NCBI RefSeq assembly: GCF_904066215.1
Contig: NZ_LR880474.1
Location: 1,612,001-1,676,000 of the forward strand
DNA length: 64,000 nt
Reading direction: 5' to 3'
From: Microbacterium sp. Nx66
Lineage (GTDB): Bacteria > Actinomycetota > Actinomycetes > Actinomycetales > Microbacteriaceae
Below, piece by piece: positions 54,287-62,403 of the stretch. The notes under the pieces are model-generated. The model was given only the letters and a program-made list of their open reading frames with translations. It was not told where the DNA came from and did no database searches. The stretch's first letter is position 1. Every line of letters begins with the position of its first letter. Position numbers and translations under genes: made by a program.

Positions 54287-54742
54287 ATGATCGACACCGT
54301 GACCATCGTGGGGAGAGTCGCGACGGAGCCCACCCCGGGGCGGACGAGTGCGGGGGTGCCCGTCACGAACTTCCGGCTGGCGAGCACGCACCGGCGCTTC
54401 GACGCAGCGAGCGGCTCGTGGGTGGATGCGGGGACCAACTGGTTCTCGATCGCAGCCTTCCGCCAGCTCGCGGAGCATGCGCGCGCATCGCTCAGGGTCG
54501 GCGACAGCGTCATCGTCTCGGGACGACTGCGCGTACGACCGTGGGAGAGCAATGGCAAGCAGGGGACGAGCGTCGACATCGACGCCGACACGATCGGACA
54601 CGATCTGCGGTGGGGGACCACCGCGTACCGACCGAGCACCCGTCCGTCTCCCACGGATGTGGAGGTGAGCGGGGACGTCCCGACGACCGATGAGGAAGGG
54701 CGCGATGCGTGGGAGCAGCCGGCGGAGGGCGAGGCGGCCTAG
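54287..54742 (+). CDS. Single-stranded DNA-binding protein, short paralogue (SsbB-like)
   Basis: 151 aa. One OB fold: 'DTVTIVGRVATEPTPGRTSAGVPVTNFRLAST' and 'GTNWFSIAAFRQLAEHARASLRVGDSVIVSGRLRVRPW' near 50-85. The tail is short and ends in 'EQPAEGEAA'. It lacks the Asp-rich tip ending in Pro-Phe that recruits replication and repair proteins, so this is probably the second SSB and not the replicative one. Such SsbB proteins take part in transformation or chromosome segregation in other Gram-positives. GAGAGGA precedes the ATG. Confidence 0.85.
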   Translation: MIDTVTIVGRVATEPTPGRTSAGVPVTNFRLASTHRRFDAASGSWVDAGTNWFSIAAFRQLAEHARASLRVGDSVIVSGRLRVRPWESNGKQGTSVDIDADTIGHDLRWGTTAYRPSTRPSPTDVEVSGDVPTTDEEGRDAWEQPAEGEAA

Positions 54743-54745
54743 ACT
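54740..54745 (+). promoter_or_regulatory. Leaderless-type -10 for the lipoprotein gene
   Basis: TAGACT, whose TAG is the stop codon of the ssb paralogue, is followed by 6 bases and GTG 54752. Confidence 0.6.
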
Positions 54746-54751
54746 CTGCTC

Positions 54752-55237
54752 GTGCTCCGATCGGTCCTGAACTCCCGCGCTGCGACGCTCGTGCTCGTCG
54801 CCGGTCTCTCGGCAGCCGTCCTCGCCGGGTGCGCCCCGGAGCCGGAGGTGACGCCGACCCCGACCGGGACGGCCAGTGCCACGCCGACACCGCCGGCCGC
54901 GCCTGCTCTGGTGCCGGGCGGGAGCGCCGCAGACAACCTTCCCGTGTTCACCGCAGTGGCCGAACAGGTGTGGGGCACGGAGCAGCGCGCGGAGGGGCGG
55001 GCATACGTCGACGGTCTCGTCGCGGCGGGGTTCGATCGGGACGCCATGCAGCTCACGCCGGACCAGTCCACGGTCGGGAACCCGGCGGAGAGCATCCAGT
55101 TCTCGGTCCGCTGGGGCGAGGAGGAGTGCCTGATCGGACAGGTCGGGCCCTCCACCGGCGCCGTCGTGACCACCGTCATGCCGCAGCTCGCCGGCGGGCG
55201 CTGTCTCGTGGGCGTGACGCGGCCGATCGACTGGTGA
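54752..55237 (+). CDS. Lipoprotein, function unknown (DUF6993-like)
   Basis: 161 aa. Signal peptide with lipobox 'AAVLAGC' (Cys27), then a Pro/Thr/Ala-rich linker (30-52) and a compact domain with 'DNLPVFTAVAEQVWG', 'VDGLVAAGFDRDAMQLTPDQSTVGNPAESIQFSVRW'-type sequence and two Cys ('EEECLIGQ', 'GGRCLVGV') that may form a disulfide. Anchored to the outer face of the membrane. GTG start set by a -10 exactly 6 bases upstream. Conserved among actinobacteria, role unknown. Confidence 0.82.
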   Translation: MLRSVLNSRAATLVLVAGLSAAVLAGCAPEPEVTPTPTGTASATPTPPAAPALVPGGSAADNLPVFTAVAEQVWGTEQRAEGRAYVDGLVAAGFDRDAMQLTPDQSTVGNPAESIQFSVRWGEEECLIGQVGPSTGAVVTTVMPQLAGGRCLVGVTRPIDW

Positions 55238-55317
55238 CCCGCGTACACAGATAAGCCCGCTCACGGCCGGTAGGCTGGAGTGTCGATCTTCGACGCCAAC
55301 AGAAGGAGCGGTTTTCG

Positions 55318-56997
55318 GTGGCTGAGTACATCTACTCCATGGTTCGTGCCCGCAAGGCGGTGGGTGAGAAGCTCATCCTGGACGACGTCACGATGGCGTT
55401 CCTGCCGGGCGCGAAGATCGGCATGGTCGGCCCCAACGGCGCCGGAAAGTCGACGATCCTCAAGATCATGGCGGGGCTCGACACGCCCTCCAACGGTGAG
55501 GCCAAGCTCTCGCCGGGCTACTCCGTGGGCATCCTCATGCAGGAGCCCGAGCTCGACGAGTCGAAGACGGTCCTGGAGAACATCCAGGACGGCATCGCCA
55601 TCAAGGCCAAGGTCGACCGGTTCAACGAGATCTCCGCGCTGATGGCCGACCCGGACGCCGACTTCGATGCGCTGCTCGCGGAGATGGGTACGCTGCAGGA
55701 GGAGATCGACGCGGCGGACGGCTGGGACCTCGATTCCCAGCTCGAGCAGGCGATGGACGCCCTGCGCACCCCGCCCGGCGACGCGGCCATCGCTCCGCTC
55801 TCCGGTGGCGAGAAGCGCCGTGTGGCGCTGGCCAAGCTGCTGCTGCAGAAGCCCGACCTGCTGCTCCTCGACGAGCCCACCAACCACCTCGACGCGGAGA
55901 GCGTGCTCTGGCTCGAGCAGCACCTCCAGTCGTACAAGGGCGCCGTGATCGCGATCACCCACGACCGGTACTTCCTCGACCACGTGGCCGAGTGGATCGC
56001 TGAGGTCGACCGCGGCCGCCTCATCGGCTACGAGGGCAACTACTCGACGTACCTGGAGAAGAAGGCCGAGCGCCTCGACATCCAGGGCAAGAAGGACGCC
56101 AAGCTCGCGAAGCGCCTCAAGGACGAGCTCGACTGGGTCCGCTCCAGCGCGAAGGGCCGCCAGACCAAGTCGAAGGCCCGTTTGGCCCGGTACGAGGAGA
56201 TGGCGGCCGAGGCGGAGCGGACGAGGAAGCTGGACTTCGAGGAGATCCAGATCCCTGCCGGTCCTCGACTCGGCAACGTGGTCATCGAGGCGAAGAACCT
56301 CAAGAAGGGCTTCGACGGGCGCTCGCTCATCGACGGCCTGAGCTTCAGCCTCCCGCCGAACGGCATCGTCGGCGTCATCGGTCCGAACGGCGTCGGAAAG
56401 ACGACCCTGTTCAAGACCATCGTCGGTCTCGAGCCCCTGGACGGCGGAGACCTGAAGATCGGCGAGACCGTCAAGATCAGCTACGTCGACCAGTCGCGTT
56501 CGTCGATCGACCCGAACAAGACCCTGTGGGAGGTCGTGTCCGACGGACTCGACTTCATCACGGTCGGCAAGACCGAGATCCCGTCCCGTGCCTACGTGTC
56601 CAAGTTCGGGTTCAAGGGTCCGGACCAGCAGAAGAAGGCCGGCGTGCTCTCCGGTGGTGAGCGCAACCGTCTGAACCTCGCGCTCACCCTCAAGGAGGGC
56701 GGCAACCTGCTCCTCCTCGACGAGCCGACCAACGACCTCGACGTCGAGACCCTGAGCTCCCTGGAGAACGCGCTGCTCGAGTTCCCCGGCTGCGCCGTGG
56801 TCATCACCCACGACCGGTGGTTCCTCGATCGGATCGCGACGCACATCCTCGCGTACGAGGGCACGGACGAGAAGCCCGACCAGTGGTACTGGTTCGAGGG
56901 CAACTTCGAGGCCTACGAGCAGAACAAGATCGAGCGCCTCGGGCCGGACGCGGCCAAGCCCCACCGCTCGACCCACCGCAAGCTCACGCGCGACTGA
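55318..56997 (+). CDS. ettA: Energy-dependent translational throttle protein EttA (ABC-F)
   Basis: Binds the ribosomal E site and gates entry into elongation according to ATP/ADP. 559 aa, two ABC domains: Walker A 'GPNGAGKSTIL' and 'GPNGVGKTTLF', signatures 'LSGGEKRRVALAKLLL' and 'LSGGERNRLNLALTL', Walker B 'LLLLDEPTNHLDAES' and 'LLLLDEPTNDLDVET'. The P-site tRNA-interaction linker ('RLKDELDWVRSSAKGRQTKSKARLARYEEM') and the arm are present. GTG start with AAGGAG upstream. Followed 7 bp later by a thioesterase gene. Confidence 0.96.
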   Translation: MAEYIYSMVRARKAVGEKLILDDVTMAFLPGAKIGMVGPNGAGKSTILKIMAGLDTPSNGEAKLSPGYSVGILMQEPELDESKTVLENIQDGIAIKAKVDRFNEISALMADPDADFDALLAEMGTLQEEIDAADGWDLDSQLEQAMDALRTPPGDAAIAPLSGGEKRRVALAKLLLQKPDLLLLDEPTNHLDAESVLWLEQHLQSYKGAVIAITHDRYFLDHVAEWIAEVDRGRLIGYEGNYSTYLEKKAERLDIQGKKDAKLAKRLKDELDWVRSSAKGRQTKSKARLARYEEMAAEAERTRKLDFEEIQIPAGPRLGNVVIEAKNLKKGFDGRSLIDGLSFSLPPNGIVGVIGPNGVGKTTLFKTIVGLEPLDGGDLKIGETVKISYVDQSRSSIDPNKTLWEVVSDGLDFITVGKTEIPSRAYVSKFGFKGPDQQKKAGVLSGGERNRLNLALTLKEGGNLLLLDEPTNDLDVETLSSLENALLEFPGCAVVITHDRWFLDRIATHILAYEGTDEKPDQWYWFEGNFEAYEQNKIERLGPDAAKPHRSTHRKLTRD

Positions 56998-57004
56998 GCC
57001 GGTC

Positions 57005-57493
57005 ATGAGCACCGACTCGCCGGGTTCCCGCCTGCACATCCCGATCCAGCTCCGCTGGGGCGATCTGGATGCGTTCAACCACGTCAACAACACCTCGATG
57101 CTGAAGCTGCTCGAGGAGGCGCGCGTCCGCGCGTTCTGGCGGGCGGGACCCGGCGAGCAGGCGCCGTCCACGGCCGTCCTCGACTCCGGGATCGAGGAAG
57201 GCATCCTGACGCTCATCGCGCGGCAGGAGATCGAGTACCTCGCTCCGGTGCCGTATCAGCGCCGCCCGTTGGAGGTGCAGATGTGGTTCGGGAAGCTCGG
57301 TGGATCGAGCGTCGAGGTCTGCTACGAGGTGCACAACGACCCGGCCGCCGAGCCGCGTGAACTCTACGCGCGGTCCACGGCCGTCATCGTGCTCGTCGAC
57401 GCGGGGACCGGGCGGCCGACGCGGCTGACCGCGGAGATGCGCGAGGCATGGGAGCCGTACGTCGGCCCCTCCATCGAGTACGCCCACCGCTGA
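57005..57493 (+). CDS. Hotdog-fold acyl-CoA thioesterase (4HBT family)
   Basis: 162 aa. Single hotdog domain: 'LRWGDLDAFNHVNNTSMLKLLEEARVRAF' near 17-45 holds the active-site Asp and the HVNN motif, 'YLAPVPYQRRPLEVQMWFGKLGGSSVEVCYEVH' the central helix-strand. FcbC/YbgC-like hydrolases of short or aromatic acyl-CoA. It begins 7 bp after ettA and is probably co-transcribed. Substrate not evident. Confidence 0.88.
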   Translation: MSTDSPGSRLHIPIQLRWGDLDAFNHVNNTSMLKLLEEARVRAFWRAGPGEQAPSTAVLDSGIEEGILTLIARQEIEYLAPVPYQRRPLEVQMWFGKLGGSSVEVCYEVHNDPAAEPRELYARSTAVIVLVDAGTGRPTRLTAEMREAWEPYVGPSIEYAHR

Positions 57494-57500
57494 GCGCAGG

Positions 57501-58388
57501 TCAGCGATCCTCCGGGACGCGGATCATGATCTCCTGCGCGACGCTCGCGACCAGCGCGCCCTCACGGGTGTACACCCGCCCCGTGGCCAGACCGCGACCG
57601 CCCCGGGCGCTCGGCGACTCCTGCACGTAGAGGAGCCATTCGTCCACGCGGGCCGGACGATGCCACCACATCGCGTGGTCCAGGCTCGCGACCTTCAACC
57701 CGGGCAGCGACCATGACACTCCGTGAGCGCGCAGGATCGACTCCTGGATCGTCATGTCGCTGAGGTAGGCGAGCGCGGCCCGATGCAGCCGCTGGTCGTC
57801 GGGGAGCGGGGCACGCAGCCGCATCCACACCGCCTGCCGCGGAACCCTCTCATCATCGTTCGGCAGATAGAGCGGGGAGTCGACGTGGCGGATGTCCGCG
57901 GCGCGCTCGCTCAGCATGCGCCGTGCACCGCCGGCGAGGCCCGGCACCCGGTCCTCATCGGGGACGAGGTCCTCCGGGACAGGGATACCGGCGGGCATGG
58001 GCTCGGCATGCTCCACTCCGGGGTCGGCGTCCTGGAACGAGGCGATCATCGAGAAGATCGGGACGCCGTTCTGGTATGCCTGAGTCCGACGGGTGGAGAA
58101 CGAGCGGCCGTCATGGATGCGATCGACGGCGATGGTGATGCCCTGACTCGCGTCGCCCGGGCGGAGGAAGTACCCGTGCATCGAGTGGACGGCCCGGTCC
58201 TGCGGCAGCGTGCGCTCCGCGGCCACGAGGGTCTGCGCGAGCACCTGACCGCCGTAGATGCGGCCGCTCGGCATCGGGTGCGACGAACCGGTGAAGATGT
58301 CCTCGGTGGTCCGCGCCTGGGTGGCGTCGAGGTCGAGGACGTCGAGAAGACGCTCCACGGTCTGGATGGCGTGCTCGTCGGCGCTCAT
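57501..58388 (-). CDS. tesB: Acyl-CoA thioesterase II (TesB-like)
   Basis: 295 aa, double hotdog. 'RIYGGQVLAQTLVAAERTLP' near 44, 'VHSMHGYFLRPGDASQGITIAVDRIHDGRSFSTRRTQAYQNG' near 68-110 and 'WSLPGLKVASLDHAMWWHRP' near 240 (catalytic Asp/Gln/Thr region) are those of TesB. Hydrolyses medium and long acyl-CoA. ATG preceded by GGAGGGG. Ends 8 bp from the convergent 4HBT gene, so two thioesterases are tail to tail. Confidence 0.93.
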   Translation of the reverse strand: MSADEHAIQTVERLLDVLDLDATQARTTEDIFTGSSHPMPSGRIYGGQVLAQTLVAAERTLPQDRAVHSMHGYFLRPGDASQGITIAVDRIHDGRSFSTRRTQAYQNGVPIFSMIASFQDADPGVEHAEPMPAGIPVPEDLVPDEDRVPGLAGGARRMLSERAADIRHVDSPLYLPNDDERVPRQAVWMRLRAPLPDDQRLHRAALAYLSDMTIQESILRAHGVSWSLPGLKVASLDHAMWWHRPARVDEWLLYVQESPSARGGRGLATGRVYTREGALVASVAQEIMIRVPEDR

Positions 58389-58425
58389 GTGTTCCCCTCC
58401 GCGGCCCCGGGTCGCCGCTCGTTGG

Positions 58426-58431
58426 TAGTTT
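58426..58431 (+). promoter_or_regulatory. Leaderless-type -10 for the conserved hypothetical gene
   Basis: TAGTTT is followed by 7 bases and GTG 58439. Confidence 0.45.
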
Positions 58432-58438
58432 AGAACGC

Positions 58439-59104
58439 GTGACCCCTCAGCTCCTGCTCGCCGATCCGGACACGGCGAAGGATGTCCTCACGTTCACGGG
58501 CCGCGCGGCCCGGGTGTCTGACGAAGGGGTTCGCCTGCAGGCCCATCGCGGCGTCCTGGCGCTCACGACGGCGGTCCTCGCACCCCAGGGGCTCTTCGAC
58601 CAGACGCCGACGATCCTCGCCATGCGCATCGTCCGTGCCGATCCGGAGCTCGAGTGCGACCTCGTGATCGACGCCCTGAGCCCGACGGACGACCCGCAGC
58701 GCCTCGGGCTGCCCGAGACCGCCCTCTCGCCCGCATGGGCCGGCGTCGCGCCCCCGCGGCAGGGCTGGCTCGCGGAGTCCGTCCTGCCCGCCTCCACCAT
58801 CGCGCAGCGCGCACAGTGGGGCATCTCCGCGGTCGCCCACGGTGCGGGGCCGGGGTCGGGTGAGGAGGCCGTGCGCGCGCTTCGTGCGGCCATCTGGGGC
58901 GAGCCGGACGACGACCTCGGCGGATTGCCGCGGGGCGTGGCGTTCGCCGCGGACGCGCTGGGCTTCATCTCCGGTGAAGAGGACGTGACCGTCACGCGGT
59001 CCGGCCGCTGGACGCGGCTCGCCTTCCGCCGCGGCCACGTCCTCGCACGGGGCCCCGTCGCCACCGGACTGACGGGGGTGCGGGCCACCGGCTCCACCGC
59101 CTGA
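58439..59104 (+). CDS. Conserved hypothetical protein
   Basis: 221 aa, soluble, no signal. N-terminal half is beta-rich ('LLLADPDTAKDVLTFTGRAARVSDEGVRLQAHRGVLALTT'-like opening, 'GLFDQTPTILAMRIV'); the second half has 'ESVLPASTIAQRAQWGISAVAHGAGPGSGEEAVRALRAAIWG' and 'RGVAFAADALGFISGEEDVTV'. I do not recognise a catalytic motif. Divergent from tesB, 50 bp apart, and convergent with the FAD dehydrogenase. The 35 bp to that gene hold no clear terminator. Confidence 0.72.
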   Translation: MTPQLLLADPDTAKDVLTFTGRAARVSDEGVRLQAHRGVLALTTAVLAPQGLFDQTPTILAMRIVRADPELECDLVIDALSPTDDPQRLGLPETALSPAWAGVAPPRQGWLAESVLPASTIAQRAQWGISAVAHGAGPGSGEEAVRALRAAIWGEPDDDLGGLPRGVAFAADALGFISGEEDVTVTRSGRWTRLAFRRGHVLARGPVATGLTGVRATGSTA

Positions 59105-59139
59105 CGTGACCGCAGGCAGGACCAGGGAACAGTGCCGGT

Positions 59140-60804
59140 TCAGCCGAGGGCAGCCGCCGCGCGTCCCGCCTGACGGCCGGAGAACAGGCACCCGCCGAGG
59201 AACGTCCCCTCCAGGGCGCGGTAGCCGTGCGCGCCCCCGCCGCCGAAGCCGCTGGCCTCACCGGCGGCGAAGAGGCCAGGAATCGGTGCGCCGCCTCCGT
59301 CCAGGGCACGACCGTCGAGATCCGTGTTGATTCCGCCGAGGGACTTCCTGGTCAGCACGTGCAGCTTGACCGCGATCAGCGGTCCTGCGGAGGGATCCTG
59401 CAGCCGGTGCGGCGCCGCGGTGCGGATGAGCTTGTCCCCGCGATAGGCCCGCATCGAGCGCAGCATGCCGATCTGCGCATCCTTGCTGAAGTCGTTCGCC
59501 ATCTCGCGATCGCGAGCGACCACTTCCCGGCGCACGGCATCGACGTCCAGGAGCTCCCCGCCGGGATGAGCCGCCATCTGCTCCAGCAAGGACTCCAGGT
59601 CGTTCTCGACGATGAAGTCCTCGCCCTCGTCGAGGAATGACTGCACCGGTCCCGTCGGCCCCTTCGCGAGGCGGGACTTGAGCAGCAGCGCCACATCCTT
59701 GCCGGTGAGGTCGGGGTTCTGCTCGCTGCCGGACAGCGCGAACTCCTTCTCCACGATCTGCCGCGAGGTCACGAACCAGGAGTGGTCGTGGCCCGTCCGC
59801 CGCAGGTGCTCGAGCGTGCCGAGGGTGTCGAAGCCGGGGAAGAGCGGAACGGGGAGCCGGTGTCCGGTCGCGTCGAGCCACAGCGACGACGGCCCTGGCA
59901 GGATGCGGATGCCGTGCTGCGGCCACACCGGGTTCCAGTTCGTGATGCCCTCCACGTAGTGCCACATCCGGTCGCCGTTGATGAGGCGGGCGCCGGCGGT
60001 GGCGCTCACGGCCTGCATCGAGCCGTCGACATAGGCGGGCACGCCGGAGAGCATGTGCGCCGGGGGAGTGCCGAGGCGCGGGGGCCAGGCCGCGCGGACG
60101 AGGTCGTGGTTTCCGCCGATGCCCCCCGAGGCCACGATCGTCGCCGTCGCGTCGATCTCGAAGCCGCCGATGACCTCGCGCGAGGAGGGGACGCCACGGG
60201 CGGCGCCGTCCGATGCCAGCACGGTCCCGCGAGCACCGGACACACGTCCGTCGGTGAGGATGAGTTCCTCGACGCGGTGTCGGGCCAGAACGGTCAGCCG
60301 TCCCTCGCGCTCACCCTGCTCGACGGCGGCCGCGAACGGGGCGACGATACCCGGACCGGTGCCCCAGGTGATGTGGAAGCGAGGAACAGAGTTCCCGGGC
60401 CCGAGGGCCCCGTAGCCGCCGCGCTCGGCCCATCCGACCACCGGGAAGAAGCCGACGCCGCGGGCGCGGAGCCAGGAGCGCTTCTCGCCGGCCGCGAACT
60501 GCAGGTAGGCCTCTGCCCATCGCCGTGGCCACTCGTCCTCCGGCCGATCGAACCCCGCGGTGCCGAACCAGTCCTGGGTCGCGAGTTCGAGCGAGTCGCT
60601 GATGCCGAGGCGGCGCTGCTCGGGGGAGTCCACGAGGAACAGGCCGCCGAACGACCACCACGCCTGCCCGCCGAGGTTCGTGCGGGGCTCCTGGTCGACG
60701 ATGACGACGCGACGTCCGGCCTCGAGGGCTTCCGCGGCGGCCACGAGCCCCGCCAACCCCCAACCGATCACCAGGACGTCTGCGGTCGGGGGTGTCGTCG
60801 TCAT
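59140..60804 (-). CDS. FAD-binding dehydrogenase (KsdD/FrdA-like flavoprotein)
   Basis: 554 aa. N-terminal FAD fold '[21 protein letters not shown]' (the second Gly of GxGxxG replaced by Trp-Gly order) with '[10 protein letters not shown]', '[14 protein letters not shown]', a central cap domain, '[16 protein letters not shown]', and the C-terminal FAD segment '[30 protein letters not shown]'. Resembles fumarate reductase/ketosteroid dehydrogenase flavoproteins of the PRK12834 type. Substrate unknown. ATG overlaps the truncated-haemoglobin stop by 4 bases. Confidence 0.88.
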   Translation of the reverse strand: MTTTPPTADVLVIGWGLAGLVAAAEALEAGRRVVIVDQEPRTNLGGQAWWSFGGLFLVDSPEQRRLGISDSLELATQDWFGTAGFDRPEDEWPRRWAEAYLQFAAGEKRSWLRARGVGFFPVVGWAERGGYGALGPGNSVPRFHITWGTGPGIVAPFAAAVEQGEREGRLTVLARHRVEELILTDGRVSGARGTVLASDGAARGVPSSREVIGGFEIDATATIVASGGIGGNHDLVRAAWPPRLGTPPAHMLSGVPAYVDGSMQAVSATAGARLINGDRMWHYVEGITNWNPVWPQHGIRILPGPSSLWLDATGHRLPVPLFPGFDTLGTLEHLRRTGHDHSWFVTSRQIVEKEFALSGSEQNPDLTGKDVALLLKSRLAKGPTGPVQSFLDEGEDFIVENDLESLLEQMAAHPGGELLDVDAVRREVVARDREMANDFSKDAQIGMLRSMRAYRGDKLIRTAAPHRLQDPSAGPLIAVKLHVLTRKSLGGINTDLDGRALDGGGAPIPGLFAAGEASGFGGGGAHGYRALEGTFLGGCLFSGRQAGRAAAALG

Positions 60805-61250
60805 GGGTTCTCCGTTGATTCCTGACGGGAGCGGGTCTCCAGGGTCGTGCGGCCCTGAGGTGCCGTACCGATACCGGACGGCTCGAATGTGTTCACCATG
60901 GCATAGGCGGCGCGCTCCAGGTAGTCCCAGAGAGTGGTTTCGTGCAACGGGGACAGCTGCGCCTCGTCCACGGCGGTGCGCATATGACGAAGCCAACGAT
61001 CCCGGGCGTCGGGATCGACCCGGAACGGCATATGGCGCATCCGCAGGCGGGGGTGACCGCGGGTCTCGCCGTAGGTCGTCGGCCCGCCCCAGTACTGCTC
61101 GAGGAACAGCAGCAGCCGCTCCTCCGCCGGACCGAGGTCTTCCTCCGGGTACATGGGCTTGAGCACGGGATCGAGGGCGACCTCGCGATAGAACACCGAG
61201 ACGATCTTCGCGAACGTCTCGCGGCCGCCGACCTCGTCGTAGAACGTCAC
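60801..61250 (-). CDS. glbO: Truncated haemoglobin, group II
   Basis: 149 aa, 2-on-2 globin. Proximal His73 lies in '[12 protein letters not shown]' (F helix), Trp86 of group II in '[10 protein letters not shown]', and distal-side residues in '[29 protein letters not shown]'. Group II proteins bind O2 and can detoxify NO or peroxide or support respiration. The tail after 'MVNTFEP' is Ser/Arg-rich. GTG start overlaps the mscS stop, and its stop overlaps the flavoprotein ATG, so it is tightly coupled in the unit. Confidence 0.93.
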   Translation of the reverse strand: MTFYDEVGGRETFAKIVSVFYREVALDPVLKPMYPEEDLGPAEERLLLFLEQYWGGPTTYGETRGHPRLRMRHMPFRVDPDARDRWLRHMRTAVDEAQLSPLHETTLWDYLERAAYAMVNTFEPSGIGTAPQGRTTLETRSRQESTENP

Positions 61251-62323
61251 TTGTCTGCACTCCCGTCGCCGCCGGTGTTCTTCTTGCGTCGCCAGATGCC
61301 GCGGTCGGGGATGACGGGCACCCCGGTGACGGCGTTGGGGCGCGTCTTCGGCGGGTTGGCGCCCCGGACGCGGCGCGCGCCCTCCAGTCCTGTGGGCACG
61401 ACGTCCGCGAGACGCGGCACGTCGATCTCCTTCTCCAGCAGAGCGGCCCGGAGGCGGCGTCGGAGCTCCTGTGCCACGTCGTCCCGCGCGTTCGCCCTGG
61501 TCTTGATGACGGCCCGGACGACGAGCGCATCCCCGTCGATGGACTCGAGGCCCCACAGCTCCGGCTTCTCCACGATGCGCGTGCGCCACTTCGGGTCCTT
61601 CGCCAGTCCCTGCGCGGTCTCCAGAAGGATCTGCTCGACCTGCTCGAGGTCGGAATCCGGGGCGACACCGATGTCGACGATCGCCCGCGCCCAGCCCTGC
61701 GACATGTTCCCGATGCGGGTGACCTCGCCGTTGCGGACGTACCAGAGCGTCCCGTTCACGTCCCGCACCTGGGTCACGCGCACGCTGACGTATTCGACGA
61801 CGCCGCTCGCCAGCCCGAGGTCGACGACGTCTCCGATGCCGATCTGGTCCTCGGCGACGAGGAAGATCCCGTTCAGCACGTCCTTGACGATGTTCTGGGC
61901 GCCGAAACCCAGGCCGGCGCCGACCGCTGCCGTGAGGAGGGTGAGCGATCCGAGAAGAGCGTTGTCGATCGCGTTGACGATGAGGATGATCGCGATGATG
62001 ACGAGCATCACGTTCACGATGTTCTGCAGGATGGTGCCGAGCGTTCGGGTGCGCTGCACGAGGCGCATGTCCGCGAGCGGGGAGCGTTCCAGCGCCTGCG
62101 TGTCGTCGACGGCGGCCTTGTTCTTGGCGGTGTCCACGATGCGGTGCACGACGCGGGTGATCACCCGGCGCAGCACGAGCGCGATGAGGACGCAGGCGCC
62201 GATGATCATCGCGATCTGGAGGAGCTTGCCGCCGACCGTGGTCAGCACGGCGAGCATGTCCTGCACCCACGGCGGGAGTTCGGCGGGCGTCGGCGCGGGG
62301 GTCGTCTCGGCGGAAATCAGCAT
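61247..62323 (-). CDS. Mechanosensitive ion channel, MscS family
   Basis: 358 aa. Three membrane helices: about 26-50, 95-115 and the pore helix around 120-150 ('[26 protein letters not shown]'), then the beta domain '[12 protein letters not shown]' and '[18 protein letters not shown]', and a cytoplasmic cage domain. A long basic tail, Pro/Arg/Lys-rich, follows (about 315-358), uncommon for MscS. Opens under membrane tension to release solutes. ATG follows a -10 by 7 bases; stop overlaps glbO. Confidence 0.92.
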   Translation of the reverse strand: MLISAETTPAPTPAELPPWVQDMLAVLTTVGGKLLQIAMIIGACVLIALVLRRVITRVVHRIVDTAKNKAAVDDTQALERSPLADMRLVQRTRTLGTILQNIVNVMLVIIAIILIVNAIDNALLGSLTLLTAAVGAGLGFGAQNIVKDVLNGIFLVAEDQIGIGDVVDLGLASGVVEYVSVRVTQVRDVNGTLWYVRNGEVTRIGNMSQGWARAIVDIGVAPDSDLEQVEQILLETAQGLAKDPKWRTRIVEKPELWGLESIDGDALVVRAVIKTRANARDDVAQELRRRLRAALLEKEIDVPRLADVVPTGLEGARRVRGANPPKTRPNAVTGVPVIPDRGIWRRKKNTGGDGSADK

Positions 62324-62330
62324 CGTCTCG

Positions 62331-62336
62331 ATGGTA
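62331..62336 (-). promoter_or_regulatory. Leaderless-type -10 for mscS-glbO-FAD dehydrogenase
   Basis: Minus-strand TACCAT is followed by 7 bases and the mscS ATG. It lies after the pepN hairpin, so the three genes may form their own transcription unit. Confidence 0.5.
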
Positions 62337-62341
62337 CCGAG

Positions 62342-62382
62342 CGGGCCTCTGCGCCGGCTGGAAGAGCGGCGGCAGAGGCCCG
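62342..62382 (-). terminator. Terminator-like hairpin after pepN
   Basis: 11-bp stem 62342-62352 with 62372-62382, extended by a 4-bp inner stem, in the 80-bp spacer between pepN and mscS. No U tract. Confidence 0.5.
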
Positions 62383-62403
62383 TGTCGTGTCGGTGGCGGA
62401 GGG

